From Anisakis pegreffii (lineage: Eukaryota; Nematoda; Chromadorea; Rhabditida; Anisakidae): 64,000 nucleotides of DNA. Under the pieces are notes generated by a model, which saw nothing but the letters and a program-made list of their open reading frames with translations, did no database searches and was not told where the DNA came from. Positions 38,701 through 50,700 of this stretch are shown piece by piece (the first letter of the stretch is position 1; each line of letters begins with the position of its first letter). Made by a program: the position numbers and the translations under genes. Location of the stretch: assembly GCA_035041965.1 (NCBI GenBank), contig JAPYMA010000106.1, forward strand, positions 1-64,000, in the 5' to 3' direction.

Positions 38701-41700
38701 CATTTACATCTTAATCAATACTCCTTCCAGAACAAATTAAGTCCTGTCTGGGCATTCAATTTAGTTGTGTCTGAGTCTGAGCATTTCATTGATAGCACAA
38801 CATTTTTCACTGACATTTTTTATTATTGATTTTAACTGCATTCAATCCCTCTTTTGTGCCGAGTTCAACTGATGAAAAACGGTGTGATGGTAACGATAAA
38901 AACATCAGCGAGATTATGAGAATACTTCAAAATGCAGTTAATCGAGAGGTACAAGCAAGCAAGTGCAAAGAATGTAGAGGAGCTTACTTGTATCCATTAG
39001 CAGTTGATGCGCCCAAAGCACTGCGACGAATAATGTCCGACAGTCGATCCTTCTTATCAGGTGAGAAGGTCGCCATCATTGACGTGAAATCGGATGCGTT
39101 CAAGTGAAACATATTCGATATTACCTTCTCGCTTATCTAAGCAGAATCTACATGAAATTCACATAATGCAATCCGTATCGATCACTAAGAGATAGTATCC
39201 GAAAGATACGCAACTATAGGGCACAATGAAAAAGAATCAATTTTTCATTAATGCTATCTTCAGAAAAGTCAATCGACAGAATTACTTTTAGAAGAAATCG
39301 GACAAACAAGAAAACAATAATTAAACGATCTAACCGTTAAAAGTCCAGCGTTTTTGGGGTCGTCAACCCACTGCAGTATTTTGTTGATGGACTGTCGAAC
39401 TTCGCTTTGATTGAGTAACGATACCGAATCCATCTTTTTCATCAATTCGTAAAGATACACCAAAAGTCCATGTTTGATCTGTAAACAAGTATATCAGCCG
39501 TTCCTCATCAAAACTTTTCAAAAATATCACTCGCTCAATATCTTCACTATGATGGATAATCATTTATCACATTTTTTAAACCGACAATCGTCGTTTCGAT
39601 TACCTACCTAAGGTTCACTTTTCATTAAACCACGGCAGAATGGAATGCTGCAATATCGATGTATGCAATGCATTTGCATCTATTCATATGAATTTCTGAC
39701 CATATTTACCCATTTTGTCAAGTCGGAGACTAAATTTATTACCAATTCAAGGGATCAGCTCAATTAATTAGTTGAGCAATTGATTACCTTATAGCTGACA
39801 TTATTTCGAATAGGATCTTGAATGAATTTGCAGATAGCATAAAGCTGTTTCTCAGGGTTGAAGTTTTGCCGTACTGCATCAATCATAATACGGAATTTTT
39901 CCTGATTGCTCGGCAGAACATCATTTGCTTGTTTGGTGACAAGTTTCGGTATTAAGTGATTCAGCCAATCATTCAATTCACTACTATATCGTTTTGATAA
40001 TGCCACCAAAGCGTCGCATAATGATTGCAGTAACTGAAATACGAGTGAGTTAATTTTTCAGTGGATGCTGGAACAAATTTCTCGTACAATTTTTGAGAAT
40101 ATGATGTTGAAGTCAACAATCGAAATTATGTTTAACAATGGAAAGTACGCAGGAAAGTTTCAAAAACAACTTGCACGGTACAAGAAGCGGCACCCATTAT
40201 AATAGTTAAAATTTCAATACGCCACCGTTAGCAGAACGATTCCCAGGACCAAATCATATAACAATTGAAACCTTATGCGATCCTTCGCCGATGAGCACGT
40301 TAAGCCGATCGACAATTTTCTTGAGATCAATATGACTGATCTGACGATCGCTTGATATGATTGTATACAATGCTTTAAGGCCTTCCTTCTTGTCCGGTAT
40401 TAATGTTGATGCACAGCACGCCAATGCATTCGTTAATTCGGCTGTTTCGAACCTACTAACAGCATAACATCATGAAGTCTTTATTAAATATCGCTCTAAC
40501 GGAATCATGTAATACCTCAATCCATTTGAGTGGCCTCTGTAGGTTTTCATAACACAACTTATCACATAACTACCAAAGACACTCTCATTCAGTCGAAACA
40601 TATCGATGAATGCATAAATGATGTCAGCCCGATATGACTGTATCACAATTTCTTGAACATCATTAAATTACCCAAAAGGTTGACCGAAAGATAAATTGAA
40701 TAAGATTCAAACCTGAGCGAATCGGAGCTTGCTGAAGTAACATCTTCGAAATCTTCTGTTTGATTGCGCTGAAAAACGATAATATGTTTTGGGCCAAAGA
40801 ATCGAACATGCCTGTACCTGGGTGATGTAATACAAAATCGTTGAAATAGAGTTAAAACATGTGACACCACCTACCATACGTCCAGCTGTACCTATAAGGT
40901 TTGTTCTTTGAGTGATCCGTGATGTTGGATGGCGTGTATTTGGTGAATTACTTCTACTACCAGCTACAAAACATTACTTTACAATTCAAGAGTGATCGTT
41001 TAGTTATCGACTTATTCGCAAAACCTCATTAAAACATGTTCGACAATGTATTAGAAAAAAGAATGAACTCAACAAAAAATAATTTTGAACTGCACTAACG
41101 TTGTGATCGAACAGCGCTGTTTGGTGCAGCTGATAAAGGTGCAATCTGGCGCTTTACTAACGGACCACCGACTCGTTGGGAGGATGTAATCAAACGTTGC
41201 GATGCAGTCGTATTTCGTAATGAAGCTGCTAAATGAAATCAACCATTACAAAAACCATTCATCACCATCGCAAAACTATATTAACTATTCAGTAAAGCGA
41301 CAATGGTTTATATGAAAACCAAATTAATAATTAGAATTGTCATTGCTTTGTAGAAATTATTACACACAGTAGTATTACATATCAAATACTCACCAACTGG
41401 AGTCCCATTGATTTGATGTAACGTTCCAGTCCATTTGTTCGCATTTGTAGCACGCCTCGCAGCTTTTGGATCGAGATCAGAGGTAGACCTTCCAGAGTAA
41501 TACGCTGGACTGGCTGAAATCAAAAAGAGAAATTCATTAAGAATTAACAAATTAACATCGACACAATTCAATCATTTCCAAATGAAACTACAAAACATGT
41601 ACAATGATTAGATCTTCATGAGAATCTTCTCCTTCCTTCTCAGAAATACGATGTATCTTTACCACAACACAAATATTTCCTAAACATCATACCATCGAAC

Positions 41701-44700
41701 AAGACGGGGCCAAACATCATCAATATTCAAATAATTTGATCTTATCGAAATGAGCTAAATTGAAAGTAAATATCCAGCTGAATTTAGAATAGTAATACAA
41801 AAACAAATGAAACTAGTGCATACCCTTGTGCAGTGCATATGAACTTCGACGTGACATGGGTAATGAATCTTTTTCAGAAACGATCGATTGTGATGATGAT
41901 GACTGCGAAACAAAACCCGATAGTTGACGTTGCCTCGACGGATCCAACGACTGCAACATATCGCATTTATTGCAACAATAAAGACGATAACAGATAGGTT
42001 TAAGGAAAGACTTTGGAAAGCTCGTTACCTAAGAAAACTGGTCAAAATGATAGTAGTTTACAAGACTACAATACTAGAGTTTCATAGCAAAATAGATGAA
42101 TGAAAAAACCAAACAACGAACATCTGAATAAACTAGTGAAAACCTACTCGATATAATATATCAGCCTGTTGCTTATAGTTCTGATCAAGCCTTACAAACA
42201 TGTCACGTCCTGTGCTCCTCGTTTCGGGATCTGCGTCGTTGAGTGCTACCTAAAACAATACGCTACATGAAGCGCTTATCCACATCGTTATGAATGAAAT
42301 CGCAGACAAAAAAGTGAAATCAAATTCCATCAGAACAGATCTGGTAAACATCTAATCAGATCACAGTCGTTTTTTGCAAATTACATCTCTGGTAATATCG
42401 ATAGGACATCTTTCGGTAAAACATACTTCTTACGGTATTTGTCCTCCTTCATTAATTCATAAATGCATTTGAAATTTCATCCTTTTGCTATAAGTCTATT
42501 TTAGAATTTTAAAGATAGAATATTTTAAGGAGCACGAACTTTAACGCAATCCATAAAAGTTGGCATATTCTTCTCAACAATGCGTCCTTCCCATATCGTT
42601 AACGCCATCAAAATGAGACATGCTGATGATCTAAATGTGAGTAACTGTAACGCACATTACACAATCGATCTATGAGCTAAACATTTTAACATTTATATTT
42701 AGGCAATGACGGTCAATTATGAAATGATCCGAATGATCTGCACACAAAGATTCACCAATTTTGCACTGAACTAATTGCTCTTCAACAGTTTTCTTATCCC
42801 CGTCTATGTAATCTCCATTTTTAACTCATACAATACTTTATGAACTACATCTGTAATCCTAATACATATATATCCACGTTCACATCAATAATACTAAATT
42901 ACAGAAACATGCCAAATCAACACTGAAACAACAGAGAAACACTTGCTGCACATTCCACCATTACCGAATGTCGTACCAACAATATGATAGTCGAGAATGA
43001 TATAAAGCAGAATAATACAGAAAGCAAGAAACAGAACATGAAATTAACCGTCTGATTTCACGAGATTTATGAGAAATCGCTGTTTGCAAATGAAATAACA
43101 CTTTCTCGTTCCGAACATACTTCACCGCATATTGCAGTGCTAAAAGACCACTTGTCGCCATTATCTGCAAATTGTGACGGAATATTTGAGAAAACATCAT
43201 AAAAATTCCCGTTGAAAACACCGATAAGATGATGCAAATTTCGAAAAGAACTGATTTTTCTTGAACCAAGACACGAACCTTGGCACTGTTCTGGAGCAGA
43301 TTTATAAGTGTTGGCATTGCGCTTGAAACAATACTTGTAATTGAATCCTCCAATTTCTCGCAATAGAACCTGAAAATTCGAATGAATTTAACACCACCTC
43401 ACAATTACACTGTTACTTTACGTTGAAGTAATTCACAAATGACCTCTTTAGAATCTAAAAATTCATGCTCATCTGACAGCGTTCTTTTTCCAGATATTCT
43501 ACCGTATAAACCAGTCATAAAAATAAGTTTCGGTAAGTTTTCATCGATATCGTATTACCATTCGAAAGTCCCACCATATGAACAAATCTTCATTCGTTTC
43601 ATTTCAAAAAACTTACGCAAATGTGACACATGCTTCCCGACATACTTGCGAACGTAAGTCCTTCAAGGAGACCACAAACGCATTTTCCAGTTGCCGTAAA
43701 TCTTCGCTGAGATCTGATGCACTCACATTTCCGCTCACCAAAAAAGCACGCAAAGTTTTGAGCTGAAAAAAAAATTTCAACGAAATCAATCATGAAACAA
43801 GACAGCACATATCCATGGCAGCTATCTGCACATGGAGAGCAATCCAAATTTTCATTAATAATCCAAAGTCACCAAAATGATTCATAATAGTGTAATTAAC
43901 TGCTGATGAACGCATGTACATCCTGACAGAACAACACTTGAATCCCTGATCGAACTCATATCGTTATTATGAAAGCTCGACTCATCCAATTAAAAACATT
44001 ATCTTTCAAACCCTCTACTGATACGAAAACAAAACTGGAAGATTTCAATGAACTTCACATTCTATATATGTTGTTCTATTCTCAACAAATCCTCAATCAA
44101 GCTGTTTAATCAAAATCTCATTTTCCGAGTGGAAAGCTTTTGCAGATAAAAGAAGTAGAAAGGTTGAATGGACAAACCGCCGCAACCCGTCTGTCCCAAT
44201 CATTATTGGTATTCTCCAGGGTGTTGCATGCTGATGCTATCTTTTCTTTCAATTCACGTGCCGAAAATATCTGAAAATCGATAAATAATTAACAACGATG
44301 CGCTATTATTGAGCCAAATGAAAAACACCAGACCACTGTTTCAGAAACAAAAATAGATTACTTAAAGAATCTAAATTTTTATTATTTAGATTTTATTCCT
44401 CTTTTTTCGTATAACAAAAAAGAATATTCGCGAATTTTTGTGAACGGGAGAAAATGCTAACAGTGAGCATTCAAGAGAATTAATAAAGAAAGCGAAGACA
44501 TCAATAATAACAAAGATGAACATGTGGAATGATTTTGAACATTCAGATAAAGGTAATGATTGATGTAAACAATAATATAATACTCAGTGTTGACCATGTT
44601 GAAATATAACTCAACAAATAAAAACTTGCATCACATCGCGGAACTTCGGTAAACGCCTGTCGAAATGCTTCGTCAGATATACCACCGGCTTTGCCTTAAA

Positions 44701-47700
44701 AAATGAATCAATAAATTTCATCAAAAAATGTTTCAGTAATCGACCTGAATATATCATTGGATCACAAAATAGATGCTTCACCTTTCTGAGGGCGATTCGG
44801 TGTTTCAATTACGTGACTGTGTTACAAAAAGGTGTTCGACTGAAGCTCAATATACTAACAAACGAAGGATAGTTAAATTGTGAAATCTTAGACTGCCACG
44901 AAGGCAATGACAAATTTGAACAGTGAATTTTACAATAATTCACCACAAAATTAACATTTCTATTCGAATGAATCACCATCCTAGTTAACACTACTTTGTC
45001 AACAGTGCGGTGGAAAGTTTAGTCTTAAACCCAAGCACCGTTTAGGTTCGGGTTTTTTTCGGCAACACTGTGATCTAATTCGAACGCTCCATGTAAAACA
45101 ATCGAAAATCAAGCCTTCCTTTTTGCTTTTTACATCTGCTCAAAAGACGAATATTCCATAAGTTCAACAACCACAACAAAGAGGAATTCGTATGACCCAA
45201 GACGGTCGCAGGTCAATAAGGAAGAAAACTTGAAAGGTAGAGAAAACGTTGCTTAAGTTGGTGCATCATTATATCTGGTATTGCTTTCATGCCAGCCTTA
45301 TAAAATAAATGATAAATGACCTGAATTTTTCGATGCGGGCCTCGTCAAGGGCCTTTTATTGGCTGGCACACTACTTGCTCTAGCAAATACAGGTGTCGGC
45401 AGGGAATTTTCAACACCGCCTAGAACCAGTCTCCTAGACTGCTGCATTGTTCGAGCGGCTGAAAGTGAAACATTTCATCGACTTTCCACAAAAAATGGTG
45501 ATACTTTACAATGACGGGATCCAAGTGAAATTTCGACCAGTCGGATTCCGATCGAGTTGTCATTTCGTCGTTCCGACAGTCGGAATTCCGACTGGCCATC
45601 GGAACAGTTCGGTCGGAATATGACCGAACTGGCATTTCGTAATTCCGACAGTCGCCTTAAGAACTGTCAAATATCTGCTGCATGATTCCATCCAGCCAGT
45701 ATAATCATCGAATGCCTCAATAATTAAGTAACAGTGCTCAAGAGACCTGCTCGTCCTCTTGTTAGTAAAATTCTAGGCATATTCGTCATTTTCGAATCTG
45801 CTTCCGTCATACTTTTCAGTTTCAAAATTGTTGAGAAGAAATGATTACTGGAAACCGAAGCACACATTTTCAGTTCATGAGAACGATACTTTTCAGGAGG
45901 TACCTTAGTCGAGTTATAATTTTTGTTCTTCATTCAATCTTGCAATCATCCTTTCTCACCCAATTCTCTCAACTCTCGATTAAATCATGGACGCGAATAC
46001 CAATTTCATTTTAGAAACTGATTGTGTGTAAATTGAGATAAAGAGCAGACGAACTGCACAAATAAAATAAAACGTAACGAGATGATCAGTGATAAATTTC
46101 TTTGCACATGAGGAGCGGAATGACGTTATGCATCAATGAAAACGGGTCAATCATTAACGTAGGCGAACAAGGGTGAATTTATAAATGAACATTATTCGTA
46201 TTTTTTCTGAGGTGAATATGAAGCTATTGCAAAATTAATTACTTGAATAATTCATAAAGAAACCAAAAGCAATCATCAGTTTCTTTATGAACACATAACA
46301 GAAAAAGCGATAAACTTGTAAACATGATGATATTGATTGAATGACACTGAAAGGACAACGTTACCGAAATACTACACATATCATCCTTTTCAATGGCCTC
46401 ATCAAAAATACTCTCTGTGAATGCGGCGCATAAATTAGATGATTTAATTCTATGGTTCAGGAAAATGAAGTTGATTCGCCGTTCAGGATTGTGACAATCA
46501 TATCCACAAATAACGAAAATCCAACAGATGGCTATAAAACTTAGAAACGCACATTTACAACAAGCATAAACAAGTTAAGAATAGGATTCCTTGAAGAAAT
46601 GGGAGAACTGAATGATGAAATATTATAGAAAAATAACAATAACTTGCTCAGATCTACAAATGTTTCGAGCAGTTTTCTGACACGAGCAAATGAACAATCA
46701 AATAAACTACACTTCACCATCAAATGATGCACAATCCACAACGAATACTTCTACTGTCTGAAATAACCCGGACTGTACATTGCAAAAACTGCATGCAATA
46801 TTTCATATGAATTATTTGTTATCATTTCATACAAAGTAATTGCAATAACAGGTTACATTCATTCATTCTTTCACGTAATTCAGATGATTTGAAAAAATTC
46901 AACAGAAATGAAAGAGTTGCAGAATGAAAAGTTTGCGCTCTATGTATGATAACGAAAACGATACTTGAATATGGTTAGATAATTATCCTGCTTATTTAAT
47001 ACACATACATGGAACTGCACAAAGATGAGATCATTGAAATGTGAAGGATTGAGGAACGTAAGACGCAATAACAACAATATTATGACGAATGCGGTAATGA
47101 CGATGATGATTAGTTCGATAATTCGATGAGATAAAAAGCAATGGAATAAATTCGGTGTGTTGCAGCATGGTCAGTGGTGGCGTGTTATCGCAAACTGAGT
47201 GGTGGATCAATGAGAAATGCTGCATACATGTAAGTAAGTGTACATAAATGTAGAATAATGCAAAAAGAACGTCAACAAATATCGATTCATTTACTCATTT
47301 TACTTTTATCAGCAATAATAATGAATCTTGCAGTTTCCTTGTTGCAGGTTTGCTTTTGCAATTCCATAAACAGCACCAGCATTTAGTCCACTCTTCATAA
47401 AAATATTATCACAAAAAGCATTTGTGAGCCAGACATGAACAAGGCTTAGCTATACTATTCGCAATGAAACTCTGCAAAACGCTCGTAAGTAATTCGACAC
47501 GCGACTGTTCTCTCACAAGGAAGGATTCGGAGAAAAATTATCGTAATTTTTGTTATCTTTGTATTCTAAACTAGTGTTCGTCGGGGAGCAATTTTTTTGC
47601 ACGGGGGAGGGTCCCCGCGGGGAGTAAATTGGACGGGGGAGGGTCCCCGCGAAAAAGTCGGGGAGCAAATTGCGCGGGGGAGCGCTTCCCGCGTTCCTCG

Positions 47701-50700
47701 CCGGAGACCCCGTTCCCCGACGAACACTATTCTAAACTCTTTCGAAGCATCGCATTCAGGGAATTTTTTGAATCCGGGAAGATTAACATGCTAATTGATG
47801 GGCAGGCAGTCTTGCATACAATTTAAAATTCGGCTCTTCTATTCAATATAAAATTGACTACGGACTGAGTTGGAATATACCCAGTTTTTCAAGCACTTAA
47901 TAAATTAGAATATTAGATATTATCGGCGAATTTCTCGTAGGAAATGAATTTCGAACAGGTCATTATGGTGGCCAATGGCTACTGAAACTCGGTGATCGTC
48001 AAATTTCGATCGAAATTGAGAGCACCTGCTCGATCCTTTGGCGCAGAAAACTAAATTTTAGTGGCCAGCGAAAAAATTTTTTTCGGTGCCCAAGTCTAGT
48101 TACAATTTTTCTTTGTTTGCGTATAACTGCATATAAGTTGACATAATTGTACAGAATAAATTCATGCCTCCGCTGAGACTAAAGAGAGAATACCCAGCAT
48201 TCATGAGAGTGTTATCAAACTGACTGCAAAAATATAAGATGAAAGTGATAAACCCAGCACTGCATCACATTACCAATGGCATGCCAATTTCCTAGACAAA
48301 GAAATACGTCTTTATAAAGTATCTCATTTTGAAATCATTATCTTAATCGCATGTATCTTTTTACACCTTTCAAAATTTCACGAATTTTGCCGTTTCGAAT
48401 TGCTTTTAGTTTCTTCATTTATTCAGGGATATACCTGTGGTGAATCAAATTATTCTTCAAGCATTTTTAACATGGTAATCAATCGAAATCAGTGATTTCT
48501 AAAAATTATTTGTGCAGTTACACACCAAAGGTGATGATTTTTAAGCATTTGCAACAAAAATCAATGGCACATCTCTCCATAAAAGCTCCAAAACGATGGC
48601 GGTGAATGAAAATCAGTAGCATACGTGATGACGCACGAAGCGAGCGATATTTTTAAAGGCTGCATCTAAGGAAGAAGGAAAATTGAACGGAAATATGGCA
48701 TTAAGCAAAAATTCAAGTTCAAAGTGACAAAAAATTAAAATGACTAAAATTTGTAATTTTTAGTTGCTGCAAGTTACAAATTATAAACAGAAAGTCTTCG
48801 TGACGGCTTTAAAAAACAGTTTCACGAATGACCAAGAGCAATGAGAAGTGATCGTATCCGAGAACGGCGATGTGTGCAAAGCGAGCGAACTGTGTAACGA
48901 AATATTCAAGTAAGAAATCACCCCTAAGACATGTTATCATTCACTTTCGTGGTTGGCTTAGAATACATCCATAAGAACTTTTAGTGCAATCAACAGGTGT
49001 CTTCTTTACTTTAAATAGTTATTTCCTAGCAAATGCTCATCACTTTCGCGTAAGCGTGCGTCACAATACAAATGAATGGATAATTTCACAAAACAATAAG
49101 AATTATTGCATAAATTATGAAATATGTAATAAAACAATCAGCTAATATCGTGCGTGCACAATAGGAATTTGATTTACAATAGATTTACAATAGTCAGTTT
49201 GATTTAAACATCTACCAATAAAACCATTACTAAATACAACAACGACTGACCGAAACCAGTTTACACATGGACAAATGATCCATATAAAATTTTTCGAACA
49301 TTTTTTGGTAATTTTCGAGCAACACTGGTGGCCGCACACCGTCGCACAACAAGACTTCAACTGCATACAGTGAACATTTATGTTTCTATTTCATGCCGTA
49401 ATGAAGCACTTAACAACTCTCATTAAAAGCACAGATCAATGAATGCAACAGAACAGTGGAAAAGTTGCTCTGTAAAAAACTTCGTCGATTTTGCGTCAAA
49501 AAATTGATAATAGCAACGGCCATAGAATAAATACATGTAAAACGAGAATTCTTAAGAGAAGAGTGCTTTACATATCATATTCCCTTGATAATTTTCTTCA
49601 GTGCGTAAAATTTGTGAATTCAACATAAAGATGCCATTTTGACGATATTCAAATGCTATCGGCAATTTTTTTTTCAAATTTATTGCAAACAGCGCTTACT
49701 TATTAGAGATATCAAAGTTGTAATATTTAGTGCAGACAGTGTCGACTGTTGACGATGTGTAGAAAAGTAGCGAAATTTTTACTTCTTCAACGCTCTAATT
49801 ATGAATTATTTCGTCAGCTTTGTAGCAAATAACGAGTTTTACAGACTGGAATTTAGAGTTGAGAATTGATCACTGAACGAAGCGCAATGAAGGGATTAGA
49901 AAGCAATAAAATCATTGCATCTTATTCGAACTATCGTAATGAGAAGAATGCAGGAATAGAATGCAAGTTTGTATTTGCCTGAATATGAATATCACTGAAA
50001 TGCTGATCTATTATTCAGCACATTTAACATTTCCATAGTTATTAATCAAACAAACCCTTGCAAATGCTAAATCAGTAAGAGTGAATACATCATTTGGGAG
50101 GCATAATGCTAAACATACCCGTCTGAGGCGTTTCCGGCCTTTTGAACATTGTTCCGGTTGACTTTTTTGCACACTGCTGAACTTTTTGCTCACCTTCAAC
50201 GCTGCAATGCTCAAATTCACAGTTTTAAAGGATGTCTCAGAAGATGTCAACTGATCATCGCGAAGTGATAAGTCTACAACAGCTGGCTACAGCTACGTAA
50301 TGAACACCTCAAACCTAACAAGGATAGGATGACGTGGATGAGATATCCTATAAAGATGAACACTTGTAGCGTTTACGTGGGCTCAAACCTAGAATTTTTT
50401 ACTTAATGCTTTACAGCACCCATGTACTCACGTGGAACCAAAGACAACTCAAGAAATGGATTTAATTGGAATTATCAGTGAGGGTTCTTATGCATTAGGT
50501 CACGTAAGCAAAATACAACCATACCCTGAAGTGACACTATCGACAAGTACTTAGTGATCATATGAATCGAATTCTTGTTAGAGATGGTGCGATTTTGGAT
50601 AGAAATCCACAAGATTAAGCATCACTGAAACCGAGCACACGTAGAAAAACCATGTTTACTTTTTGATCAAGTAAGCAATTTTTCCTTCACCTCTAGCGGA

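Larger units (their letters stand above)
45459..50118 (-). other. Large CLASP intron 5
   Basis: This 4.7-kb intron holds the GC-rich MITE and the palindrome cluster's far flank but no nested gene that I can support. Short ORFs within it have no recognisable domains. Confidence 0.6.
44630..50201 (-). other. CLASP: CLASP exons 5-7: basic linker between TOG1 and TOG2
   Basis: Exons 50201-50119, 45458-45321 and 44694-44630. Exon 5 encodes KKSTGTMFKRPETPQT, exon 6 QQSRRLVLGG then FARASSVPANKRPLTRP, exon 7 GGISDEAFRQAFTEVPRCD. The last corresponds to the human VDEEDFIKAFDDVPVVQ entry into TOG2. Exons 5 and 6 are isolated in very large introns and were found by codon content plus exact phase fit (2 in, 1 out; 1 in, 1 out). 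Confidence 0.8.

Noticed and set aside
41824..41950. SxIP motif in KDSLPMSRR
   Set aside because: The residue three before the proline is Asp, not Ser or Thr, so it does not meet the motif.
45003..45071. Short insert with CAGTG...CACTG ends and a poly-T run
   Set aside because: End similarity is only five to six bases and no target duplication is present; too weak to call an element or a pol III gene.
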